Source of the DNA: Paracoccaceae bacterium
GTDB taxonomy: Bacteria > Pseudomonadota > Alphaproteobacteria > Rhodobacterales > Rhodobacteraceae
Direction: 5' to 3'
Assembly: GCA_026706985.1 (NCBI GenBank)
Contig: JAPOXR010000073.1
Coordinates: forward strand, 1-64,000
Length of the DNA: 64,000 nt
Shown piece after piece: positions 46,193 to 54,623 of the stretch (positions within the stretch are counted from its first letter, which is position 1; each line of letters opens with the position of its first letter). The position numbers were made by a program, and so were the translations under genes. Below the pieces are notes generated by a model. It saw only the letters and a program-made list of their open reading frames with translations, had not been told where the DNA came from and made no database searches.

Positions 46193-47088
46193 AGGGGAGC
46201 TGTGGAAAGGCCGCATCCCTTGTCGTGGATGTCGGCGGCACCAACACACGCCTCGCGCTGGCCAAGGACGGCATTCTGCCGGGGAGCGCGCAGAAATTCG
46301 ACAATCGGGACTTTTCCGGTCTTGAAGCGGTCATCGAGGTTTTTCTAGCCGGGTCCGGATGCCTACGACCGGCTTCCACCTGCATTGCCGTTGCCGGTCC
46401 GGTGAGCAATGGCCGTGGCCGCCTGACCAATCTCGACTGGATTATCGACGCGGCTTCGCTGAAATCGATTTTGCAAGACGCGGAGATAGTGGTCACCAAT
46501 GACCTGCTGGCAGTCGGCCAGGCACTGCATCTCCTCAGACCCCATGAAGTCCGGGACATGGTGACAGGTGGGGAACGGCACAGAAGTGCGACCCGCCTGG
46601 TCATCAATGCCGGCACCGGATTCAACGCCGCCGCCGTCCACATGCGCGCCGGCAGGCCCTTCGTCACCCCTTCCGAGTGTGGGCACGCCAAGCTTGCGCC
46701 GTTCATTGCTGAATGCGCTTTCATCGACTCCCTGCGGGCGCAACTCGACTTCGTCAGCATCGAGGATGTGCTGTCCGGCCGTGGCGCCCGCGCGGCAAAG
46801 GAATGGTTCGGCGATGAAGCGCCGGATTCGGGCTATCTCAGGCTGATGGCGGAGACATTCGGCACCGTTGCCGGCGATCTTGCGCTTATCCACCTGCCCT
46901 TCGGCGGCATCTATCTCACAGGCGGCGTTGCCCGCGCACTCGCCCCGGATCTTCTGGCTCACGGTTTTTACGAGGCCTTCACCGCCAAGGGGCGGTTTTC
47001 CGAATTCATGCGGCGTTTCCCGATCAGCCTGATCACCGAAGATCTCGTGGCGCTGAAAGGATGCGCCGCTCTCATCGGCGAGTGCTGA
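46189..47088 (+). CDS. glk: Glucokinase
   Basis: This phosphorylates glucose released by the two glucosidases. The 299-residue protein is of the Glk family: phosphate loop VVDVGGTNTRLALAKD, TNDLLAVGQAL with the sugar Asp, INAGTGFNAA and ECGHAKL, then GGIYLTGGVA. The start overlaps the GH1 stop as ATGA. The product feeds glucose 6-phosphate towards 6-phosphogluconate and the edd-eda pair, but zwf and pgl are not in this window. Confidence 0.9.
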   Translation: MKGSCGKAASLVVDVGGTNTRLALAKDGILPGSAQKFDNRDFSGLEAVIEVFLAGSGCLRPASTCIAVAGPVSNGRGRLTNLDWIIDAASLKSILQDAEIVVTNDLLAVGQALHLLRPHEVRDMVTGGERHRSATRLVINAGTGFNAAAVHMRAGRPFVTPSECGHAKLAPFIAECAFIDSLRAQLDFVSIEDVLSGRGARAAKEWFGDEAPDSGYLRLMAETFGTVAGDLALIHLPFGGIYLTGGVARALAPDLLAHGFYEAFTAKGRFSEFMRRFPISLITEDLVALKGCAALIGEC

Positions 47089-47090
47089 AT

Positions 47091-48398
47091 TCAGCCAAAC
47101 ATGGTTCCCGGCAGAAACAGTGCCAGTTGGGGAAACATAAACACAACCGCCGCAGCCAACAGCATGGCACACCAGAAAGGCCAGATGCCGAGAAAAATCC
47201 GATTCAGCGGCACATCCTCCGCAATTCCTTTGACGACAAAGACATTGATTCCCACGGGCGGTGAAATCAGCGCCATTTCCAGGACAATCACAATCAGCAC
47301 GCCGAACCAGATCATATCGATTCCGAGCGATTCAAGGACCGGCTGTACCAGCGGTATCGTCAAAACCAGGATTGCGAATCCCTCAAGGAAGGTACCGAGC
47401 AGGATGAACATGGCTAGAATCGCTATGACAATCTGAAACCCGCTATAGCCCTGTGCCTCGACCCATTCAGCCGCCGCCAGGGCAATCCCGGTGAAGCCGA
47501 CGAATGTCTTGAACACAAAGGCGCCGAACAGAATGAGAAATACGGTTCCGGTTGACTTCAATGTCGAAGCCACACCCTCGGAGAGGGAACTCAAAGTCAG
47601 TTTCCGCCGGATCAGGCAGACCAGCAATGCCAGAAAGGCGCCGATTCCCGCCGCCTCAACGGCTGAAAACGCACCAGTATAGATTCCGCCGATCGTGACC
47701 AGAATGATCCCAATGATCCAGAAAGCCCGCGCAAGCGATTTCAGCCTGTGGTCCAACGGCATGGCCTGACCGGTGCGGGGTGCCTTTTCCGGGTTCAATG
47801 TGACCACGATCCAGATCGTGACGATAAACAGAAGTGTCAGCAGCAGCCCCGGCAGCACACCGGCGATAAACAACCGGCCGACACTCTCTTCGGTCAGGAT
47901 GGCGTAGATGACAAATCCTGCGGAGGGCGGAATCAGGATTCCCAGCGTTCCCCCGGCCGCGATCGCGCCGGTGGCAAGTGAGTCGGCATAGCGGTAGCGG
48001 CGCATCTCCGGCAGCGATACCCGCCCCATCGTCAGTGCCGCCGCCAGCGATGATCCCGATAAAGCCGAGAAACCGGCGCAACCGACGATCGAAGCCGATG
48101 CCAAGCCGCCCTTCAAATGGCCCAGCCAGCTATGCGCCGCGTCGTATAGATCGCGGCTCATACCGGAAATCCCGGCAAGATTTCCCATGAGAATGAACAG
48201 CGGCAGAATCGTCAGCGCGTAGCTTGATGACTCGCCGAAAATCTCACCCGCCAGCACCGGAATGCTCGCATTCGGGCGGATCATGTAAATTCCACCCGCT
48301 CCGACAAGCATCATCGCCAACCCGACCGGCATACGGATAAACAACAGAACGAACAGCAGTCCAAATCCGATCGCGGCGATTGTGGTCGGTTCCATCAA
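47091..48398 (-). CDS. TRAP transporter large permease DctM (system 3)
   Basis: This is the main membrane subunit, 435 residues, the common length. Signatures are LTILPLFILMGNLAG, CAGFSALSGSSLAAAL, AAGGTLGILIPPSAGF and ALISPPVGINVFVVKG. It is clearly different from the large permeases of systems 1 and 2. It overlaps the DctQ stop by four bases (ATGA) and converges with glk two bases away. Confidence 0.94.
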   Translation of the reverse strand: MMEPTTIAAIGFGLLFVLLFIRMPVGLAMMLVGAGGIYMIRPNASIPVLAGEIFGESSSYALTILPLFILMGNLAGISGMSRDLYDAAHSWLGHLKGGLASASIVGCAGFSALSGSSLAAALTMGRVSLPEMRRYRYADSLATGAIAAGGTLGILIPPSAGFVIYAILTEESVGRLFIAGVLPGLLLTLLFIVTIWIVVTLNPEKAPRTGQAMPLDHRLKSLARAFWIIGIILVTIGGIYTGAFSAVEAAGIGAFLALLVCLIRRKLTLSSLSEGVASTLKSTGTVFLILFGAFVFKTFVGFTGIALAAAEWVEAQGYSGFQIVIAILAMFILLGTFLEGFAILVLTIPLVQPVLESLGIDMIWFGVLIVIVLEMALISPPVGINVFVVKGIAEDVPLNRIFLGIWPFWCAMLLAAAVVFMFPQLALFLPGTMFG

Positions 48399-48916
48399 TT
48401 GTCCGGCTCATTCGGATCGGCACCCTCCCAGGCGGTAATCCCGACCACCAATTGCAGTAGAATAACGCCTGCATAAAGGGCCATGGCGAGTCCCAGAAAA
48501 TAGTAGAACGGCGTATGCACGATTGAGAGGTTATTGGTGATCGCCCCGCAAGGCAGACCGCAGCTTCCTTTGACAAACAGGGCGTATGCGGCAAGCGCCA
48601 CGATTGACGTTCCCAGAATGCGGCAGACGATATCCGTTACCCGCGTCAAACGCCGGCCTCCGACAAAGCGGATCACATTCACCGAGACATGGGCACCGCG
48701 CTGTGCGCCGAATGCGACTGATGCGGCGACGACAACCGTCAGCGCCATCGTTGAAACATCCTCTATCCCGTAAATCGGGTCATTCAGGACATAACGCCAG
48801 AAAACCGCGATCACTGTCACGCCGACGAGGCCGGTGAGGGCAACGCCCCCACCGACTGCCAAAAGTGACGTCAGACGCCTAAGCCAGACGTCGATTGCCG
48901 CGAATGCGGATGCCAC
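48395..48916 (-). CDS. TRAP transporter small permease DctQ (system 3)
   Basis: This is the small membrane subunit, 173 residues with four hydrophobic segments and FWRYVLNDPIYGIEDVST as the core landmark. The start is GTG, 14 bases after the dctP stop; no terminator-like hairpin lies in this short gap, unlike systems 1 and 2. An unusual GSCGLPCGAITNN loop lies between the third and fourth helices. Confidence 0.9.
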   Translation of the reverse strand: MASAFAAIDVWLRRLTSLLAVGGGVALTGLVGVTVIAVFWRYVLNDPIYGIEDVSTMALTVVVAASVAFGAQRGAHVSVNVIRFVGGRRLTRVTDIVCRILGTSIVALAAYALFVKGSCGLPCGAITNNLSIVHTPFYYFLGLAMALYAGVILLQLVVGITAWEGADPNEPDN

Positions 48917-48930
48917 CGGACCGGGGGAGC

Positions 48931-49911
48931 CTACATCCCCTCGAACAGTTTAATAACGTCGCCCACCGTCATGTCGCCGGCCTTTTCAGCCATAAGGGCA
49001 TCCTTGGCTGGCTGAACGGCGGCGTTGAAACGCGCTCTTTCCGCTTCCGCAAGCTCGATCAACTCGACTCCCGCATCGGCTGCAATCGTGAGCCCGCGGG
49101 TACCCGCCTTGAGATAAACGGCACCGCCATTCTTTGACAATTCCGCCCCCGAAGCGGCGTCCACCCAAGCGCGCTCCTCATCAGACAGCGATTCATAGAG
49201 CGGTTTATTCATCAGCAATACGAAGGCGGAACCCGAGCCCGGAAACCATGTCGTCACGTAATTGGCCGGCTCATGCAATTTGAAGGAGCCGATCGCCGAA
49301 GGATCAATGGCAATCGCATCGATGACTCCATTGGCCAGATTCTGGTGAATGACGTTCACAGGCTGGGCGACAGCGCTGGCACCGAGCGCCTCGACAAACG
49401 GCACATCCTGTTTCGAGGTCACGCGGATTTTCATACCCGCGAGATCCTCCAGCCGGCGCACCGGCTTGTCCCTTGTCAACAGCACCGGCGATGAATTCGC
49501 CCAGATTGCCAAAACTTTGGCGTTATATTCCTTTTCCAGTGTCGGCAGCGCCGCCAACAGCACATCCGTGCATGTCACGGCATCTTCGCAGATGCCGGGA
49601 TAAGTGATGATGTTGGTCTGCGGGAACAGGTCTCCGGTATAGCCGGGCAGTGTGAACACAATATCAGCCACGCCGTCGAGCAGGATCGAATATTGCTTGG
49701 GTGGCACCGAATTCAATGCGCCGCCCGGATATTGCTGCACCGTCAGCGCACCCCCTGAAACGTCAGCCAGCTTTTCCGCAAAGGGCGTGAAAACCGCCCC
49801 ATTCATCGGATGCTTGGGCCCCATGAAATATGCCAGTGACAATTCCCGTGAAACCGCCGGACCGGCGAGCAATACAGATGCGGCAAATGCCGCCGCCAAA
49901 ATCTTCTTCAT
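48931..49911 (-). CDS. TRAP transporter solute-binding protein DctP (system 3)
   Basis: This is the periplasmic receptor, 326 residues. The signal peptide ends near residue 21 (AGPAVSR). The mature part includes YFMGPKHPMNGAVFTPFAEK, FTLPGYTGDLFP, GMKIRVTSKQD with the carboxylate-binding Arg, and DAIAIDPSAIGSFKL. It has two cysteines (GICEDAVTC) that could form a disulfide. The ribosome site AGAGGAGG is strong; open frame continues 157 codons upstream inside the aldehyde dehydrogenase gene but is meaningless there. The substrate is unknown. Confidence 0.93.
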   Translation of the reverse strand: MKKILAAAFAASVLLAGPAVSRELSLAYFMGPKHPMNGAVFTPFAEKLADVSGGALTVQQYPGGALNSVPPKQYSILLDGVADIVFTLPGYTGDLFPQTNIITYPGICEDAVTCTDVLLAALPTLEKEYNAKVLAIWANSSPVLLTRDKPVRRLEDLAGMKIRVTSKQDVPFVEALGASAVAQPVNVIHQNLANGVIDAIAIDPSAIGSFKLHEPANYVTTWFPGSGSAFVLLMNKPLYESLSDEERAWVDAASGAELSKNGGAVYLKAGTRGLTIAADAGVELIELAEAERARFNAAVQPAKDALMAEKAGDMTVGDVIKLFEGM

Positions 49912-49933
49912 GGTTTTCCTCCTCTGTGTCCCG

Positions 49934-51424
49934 TTAAAGCAACCAGCCCTCCGGACCGGATATAGAATGATATTCCTGAAACTGGATGACGCCCTCATAT
50001 CCGAGATTGCGGCCGATGCCTGACTGTTTGAATCCGCCGAACGGGCCACGCCCGTCCTGGGCCATGGGTCCATGTGCGTTGAGATAGGTGTAACCGGCTT
50101 CCAACCGCCTCGACAGTGCCACCGCACGGTCACGGTCCCGCGTCCAGACCGAGGAGCATAGACCAAACCTGCTGTCATTCGCCTTCGCAATGACCTCATC
50201 TTCACTGTCGAAAGCAATGATTGGAAGCGCCGGGCCGAACTGTTCCTCGCGAACGATGTCCAGATCCGGTTCCGGATCCAGCACCAGCGCCGGTTTCTGG
50301 AAGTAGCCCTTCCGGTAAAGTTCCATATCCGGCACTTCTCCGCATTCACGCAGCTCCGCGCCTGATGCCTTTGCCTGCGCAATCATATCAGTGACGATTC
50401 GATGCTGCCCGGCATTGTTCAACGGCCCTATATCGGTCTCCGGCAACAGACCATCGCCCACGGTTTTCGTATTGCAGACCCGGGTCATTCCATCCACCGT
50501 CTCATCATACCGGGAACGATGCACAAACAACCTCTTGATGGCCATGCAGACCTGCCCGCTCGACATGAAGGCGCCGAGATAAAGGCGCGAAAAGGCGGCC
50601 TCATTCAATTCCGCATCGTGGCAGATGATCGCCGGGTCATTTCCCCCGAGTTCAAGCGTGACCGGCGTGATATTGTCTGCCGCCAGCTTCATAATGTGCC
50701 GCCCGACATCGATTGAGCCGGTGAAATTCACATACCGGACCAGCTCGTGCGAAACCAGCGGATCACCAATCTCCGAAGCCGCGCCGGTGACGAAGTTAAC
50801 CACTCCCGGAGGCAGCAGGGAAGCGATTTTGCTCAGCGTCAGAGAAGGCGCGAGTGCCGCGTTGCGCGACGGTTTCACCACCACCGTGTTGCCGGCAACC
50901 AAAGCCTGCGGCAGCTTCGCGCCGAGTATGGACAGCGGCCAGTTCCACGGCACGATCAGGGCCGCGACCCCGCGCGGCTGACGCGTTACAATGGTATCAA
51001 AGGGCGGCCCGGCAATCACTTCATCCTTTGACAGGCGCTCGGCATAATCCGCCGACTGACGAAAGCGCAGGTCAAGCCGGGAGATTTCCAGCATTGTTTC
51101 CTTGAGGATTTTACCATGCTCCCGGCAGAACAGCCGCGATCTGAATGCGATATCCTCCGTGTCCGCCACCAGTTGCGCCGCCACCGAACGGAGCAACGCC
51201 GCCCGCTCCTCGTAAGAGCGGGAAGACCAGTCTGGAAATGCGGCATGTGCGGCCTTGACCGCCCGATCGACATCCTCCGCCGTGGCCGCGGGCGCGCTGC
51301 CGACAATTTCATCCGGCCGTGCGGGATTATGCAACCGGTAACGGTTACCGTTGGATGACCGGCATCGGTGCCCATCGATAAACAGATCGGTTTCGACTTC
51401 CCGGTCCGGCGCAGTTCCTCCCAT
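49934..51424 (-). CDS. Aldehyde dehydrogenase
   Basis: This is an NAD(P)-dependent oxidation of an aldehyde to an acid. The 496-residue protein has Asn161 in VPWNWPLS, VVVKPSRNAALAP, Glu258 in LELGGND and nucleophile Cys293 in SSGQVCMAIK, then EEQFGPALPI and GPFGGFKQSGIGRNLG. The ATG chosen follows GGAGACGGAG. It heads the system 3 dctPQM operon, so the imported compound is probably converted to an aldehyde, or is one. It is divergent from a thiolase gene. Confidence 0.92.
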   Translation of the reverse strand: MGGTAPDREVETDLFIDGHRCRSSNGNRYRLHNPARPDEIVGSAPAATAEDVDRAVKAAHAAFPDWSSRSYEERAALLRSVAAQLVADTEDIAFRSRLFCREHGKILKETMLEISRLDLRFRQSADYAERLSKDEVIAGPPFDTIVTRQPRGVAALIVPWNWPLSILGAKLPQALVAGNTVVVKPSRNAALAPSLTLSKIASLLPPGVVNFVTGAASEIGDPLVSHELVRYVNFTGSIDVGRHIMKLAADNITPVTLELGGNDPAIICHDAELNEAAFSRLYLGAFMSSGQVCMAIKRLFVHRSRYDETVDGMTRVCNTKTVGDGLLPETDIGPLNNAGQHRIVTDMIAQAKASGAELRECGEVPDMELYRKGYFQKPALVLDPEPDLDIVREEQFGPALPIIAFDSEDEVIAKANDSRFGLCSSVWTRDRDRAVALSRRLEAGYTYLNAHGPMAQDGRGPFGGFKQSGIGRNLGYEGVIQFQEYHSISGPEGWLL

Positions 51425-51570
51425 ACTGGCTCCGTCTCCAATGCGAAAACCCGTCCCCACTATAGCCAAGCCATGCATACTCCGCAAAGACTGAGTCTGA
51501 TCGCCTGCATTGTGGACATTCCCGATGATCTGCGAAAAAACGCCGACGGGGACAGCAAAGCGAACGGCGA

Positions 51571-52773
51571 ATGAGTGAAGCCTTCATCTGCGACTATGTG
51601 CGCACACCGATCGGACGTTTCGGCGGCTTGCTTTCGGTGGTCAGAACCGATGATCTTGCCGCCATTCCGCTAAAGGCACTGGCTGAGCGCAATCCAGAGC
51701 TACGGCTCGATACTGTCGATGAGGTTTGCCTGGGCTGTGCCAACCAGGCCGGTGAAGACAACCGGAACGTCGCGCGGATGGCGCTTTTGCTCGCCGGATT
51801 TCCGCATACCGTTCCCGCGGTCACACTCAACCGTCTCTGCGGTTCCGGCATGGATGCGGTCGCCTATGTCGCCCGGCAGATCCTTTCGGGAGAAGCGGAA
51901 CTCGGCGTTGCCGGCGGCGTGGAAAGCATGTCGCGCGCACCCTTTGTGATCCCGAAAGCCGGGTCAGCCTTTTCCCGAAGCACCGAAATCCATGACACCA
52001 CAATCGGATGGCGTTTTGTCAATCCCCTGCTGAAAACCCGCTACGGCATCGATTCCATGCCGGAGACGGCGGAAAATCTGGCCGCGGACCTTCGGATCGA
52101 CCGCGATGCGCAGGATTTGTTTGCCTTCGGGTCACAGAAAAAGGCGGCACACGCACAATCCAGCGGTCGGTTCGCTGCGGAAATCACCCCGGTCACGATA
52201 ACCAGGCCCAAAGGAGAATCCGAAGCCGTCACAGTGGACGAACACCCCCGTCTGACATCGCTTGAGAAGCTCGCCACATTGCCGACACCCTTTCGCCAGG
52301 GAGGTTCGGTCACCGCCGGCAATTCTTCCGGCGTGAATGATGGTGCCGCAGCCCTGTTGATTGCCACCGAAGCGGCAGCGGCTGCAAACGGTCTGGTGCC
52401 GATTGCGCGGATCGTCGGTTGCGCGACCACCGGTTGCGAGCCGCGGATCATGGGAATTGGACCGGTTTCCGCGACCCGGAAACTCTGCGCCCGGCATCAA
52501 CTCAATGTCGATGATTTCAGCTTCATTGAACTCAACGAAGCCTTTGCCAGCCAGTGCCTTGCCGTACTGCGCACACTTGGCATCGAGGATTCCGATCCGC
52601 GCGTCAATCCGAACGGCGGTGCGATCGCGCTCGGCCACCCACTCGGCATGTCCGGCGCACGGATTGTCGGCACAGCCGCCCTGGAACTGCAGCTTCAACA
52701 ACAGCAACTCGCCCTTGCAACCATGTGTGTCGGCGTAGGGCAAGGCATCGCAATGGCTGTGGCAACTGTGTAA
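51571..52773 (+). CDS. Acetyl-CoA acyltransferase (thiolase, PcaF/PaaJ-like)
   Basis: This cleaves or forms a beta-ketoacyl-CoA with acetyl-CoA. The 400-residue protein has nucleophile Cys90 in NRLCGSGMDAV, GNSSGVNDGAAALL, ELNEAFASQ, His356 in LGHPLGMSGAR and the second catalytic Cys386 in TMCVGVGQG. The N-terminal YVRTPIGRFGG and its spacing resemble 3-oxoadipyl-CoA thiolases, which would fit aromatic degradation, but the other genes of that pathway are not here. The start overlaps the end of a 33-codon frame, which I do not call. Confidence 0.92.
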   Translation: MSEAFICDYVRTPIGRFGGLLSVVRTDDLAAIPLKALAERNPELRLDTVDEVCLGCANQAGEDNRNVARMALLLAGFPHTVPAVTLNRLCGSGMDAVAYVARQILSGEAELGVAGGVESMSRAPFVIPKAGSAFSRSTEIHDTTIGWRFVNPLLKTRYGIDSMPETAENLAADLRIDRDAQDLFAFGSQKKAAHAQSSGRFAAEITPVTITRPKGESEAVTVDEHPRLTSLEKLATLPTPFRQGGSVTAGNSSGVNDGAAALLIATEAAAAANGLVPIARIVGCATTGCEPRIMGIGPVSATRKLCARHQLNVDDFSFIELNEAFASQCLAVLRTLGIEDSDPRVNPNGGAIALGHPLGMSGARIVGTAALELQLQQQQLALATMCVGVGQGIAMAVATV

Positions 52774-52938
52774 CCCTCTGCCAGATTGGCTTGCGCACGA
52801 CGCACCATGCAAAACACATTCGTGATTGAATCCAGCCCCTGATATCAACGCCGGAATTCCGCACCGGCGGGGAAACTGAATTTGCCGGAACGGGTGGTTT
52901 TGGACATCGGGAGACCGTACAGTTATGCCTCCGGCTTC

Positions 52939-52967
52939 TTGACAGCTTCACCATGGCAATATTAATG
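52939..52967 (+). promoter_or_regulatory. Probable promoter of tRNA-Ala
   Basis: TTGACA (52939-52944) is followed 15-17 bases later by the AT-rich TATTAATG, and the tRNA begins about 10 bases after that. The -35 box is exact; the -10 box is not canonical and its spacing is ambiguous. Confidence 0.5.
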
Positions 52968-52976
52968 CGGCTCGCA

Positions 52977-53052
<76 letters not shown>

Positions 53053-53680
53053 GACCCTTTTCCCCGCCCGAACGGGGTTGAACCGGATCTCTTTTCGCTG
53101 TTCTTCGGGGATGGCTTTGGCCATTCCCTCTATCGTGGCCGACCGGTCGCCTGGTTCCTGAATGGGTGCCGAATCCTTTCCCGTAGCTCGTAGTTGTCAC
53201 GACGGAACAACCTCGTCGCGGAGAGGCCGGAATTCCAGGTCACGGCCTTGAATGCCATTCCGCGCTACTCGGCAAACATAGCAACGATCATCCGGTCGCG
53301 TCGCCGGGTGTGGAAGCGGCGCATCTTGATCGAAAATTGCACCTTTCGCGACTGCATGGCGTAGTCGTGGAAGCATGGCACGAAACAGGGCTGGAGATGC
53401 TTTCAACACCACCTGGCGTAGTGGTCGTCCCCACGACGGGTGGAGCCGGACACCACCCAGATCCCTGTTGACGATCTTCATGAGCGTCGCACATGTGCAT
53501 GCTACGGGCGACCCGTGGCGCGATATCGAAAAGGGGGAGAAGAGCCGAGATGGCCTGAATTGCTGGACGAGATTAACTCTTGACAGGCAACGCCTCATGA
53601 AAGGCACATGTTGCCGTCGACTTACCTCTTTGGGGTGTCAGTTTACTGCCCTGGAAGCCTGCCGTCACCTGTCCACAAGA
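53053..53680. other. Gene-poor stretch downstream of tRNA-Ala
   Basis: About 630 bases carry no ORF with recognisable family features. Frames here are open by chance in this GC-rich DNA; one of them, overlapping the tRNA, gives the well-known spurious peptide [12 protein letters not shown] that comes from translating tRNA ends. No repeat of the tRNA 3' end is seen that would mark an integrated element. It may be decayed DNA. Confidence 0.5.
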
Positions 53681-54312
53681 CTATGCCTTTCCGAGACGCT
53701 CGAGCCCGTCGTAGCCGACCATCTTCTGCGGGGCGCGATCACGCGGGTCCTCTAGATGGAGCTGTTTCAGCTTGTTGTTCCACTTGGCGAAATTGCAGAG
53801 GGCGCAAGTGATCACCAAGTTGCTCTCAGCGGTTCTCCCGCCATGGCTGAGGGGCACGACATGGTCATACTGCAGCCACATCACTGCAAATCCGGCATGC
53901 TGTCTGCGCACTTCACTACTGTGCCAAGGCACGGACTCGGGATAGAGGCGGTGCACGATCTTTCGGATTTCCGCAGCCACGACGGGGATGCCGCAGAAAC
54001 GGCAGCGGAAGCCGTCGCGTGCCAGCACCGTTCGCTTGACAGCGGCAGGGATAACGCGCTTATCGCGCTGTTCTTTTGGAACCCTCGCCGTGTCTCCCTG
54101 CGGTCTGACTTCCCTGACATGTGCGCCGTCCTCCACCTCAAGCGACCATGCGGGGTTGAGCCAATGCCAGACTCTGAGGTTGTCGGCCTCGGCGAAGAGC
54201 CTTGCGGCTCCTTTCTGGTCGCCCCCAGGTGCGCATCGGCGGCGGCCGACATGTTTTCCCATGCCTTGAAGATCTCCGGGACCGGTTCCTTGATGCAGCG
54301 ACGAAAGGTCAT
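53681..54312 (-). pseudogene. HNH endonuclease, frameshifted
   Basis: The product would be an HNH-type nuclease of about 210 residues. The first 28 codons (TFRRCIKEPVPEIFKAWENM and on through ADAHL) are in one frame. The remainder, with GDQKGAARLFAEADN, LARDGFRCRFCGIPVV, YDHVVPLSHGGR and CALCNFAKWN, is in another frame that requires a -1 shift or one added G. The change falls at a run of five C on the plus strand (54222-54226). The zinc/HNH motif itself is complete. It could be a real pseudogene, a homopolymer sequencing error or programmed slippage. It sits alone between tRNA-Ala and gcvP. Confidence 0.75.
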
Positions 54313-54623
54313 GAGAGTCTTCCAACCGGAGTCAGATCGTACACCCTGCCTGACGCACACGATCTGATTGTAATCGAGTGAGACAAGCAAGGGTAAAAGC
54401 GCTTCCTATGTCATGAAGAAAAGGGTCGCGGCGAAAACAGGCACGGGAATGGCTTTCAGAGCCTGTGAGCTTTTGGGGTAACTCGCAGATTTCGAACAAC
54501 AAAAAGCCCCGGCTCAGCTTTTCATTGAAGATGGCACAACGTTGCTCACCAAGGGTCGGCGCGCCGCGATTGTCGAGTCTGAGCAATGCTGTCTCGGATC
54601 TCGTGTAAGCCCGGCCGATGCTC
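54313..54623. other. Intergenic stretch between HNH gene and gcvP
   Basis: About 310 bases lie upstream of the HNH gene and downstream of gcvP (both on the minus strand). No credible gene, repeat or terminator with a U-tract stands out. The HNH frame is open upstream of its chosen start, to an ATG at about 54390. Confidence 0.4.

Noticed and set aside
46363-47172. 269-codon minus-strand ORF across glk
   Set aside because: Antisense shadow of glucokinase; composition unlike a protein family, and the plus-strand gene is convincing.
51473-51574. 33-codon ORF ending in an ATGA overlap with the thiolase gene
   Set aside because: The overlap is suggestive, but there is no ribosome site ahead of its ATG and no recognisable feature.
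52849-52869. Hairpin CGCCGG/CCGGCG after the thiolase gene
   Set aside because: Only 6 bp with a 9-base loop and no T-tract; too weak to call a terminator.
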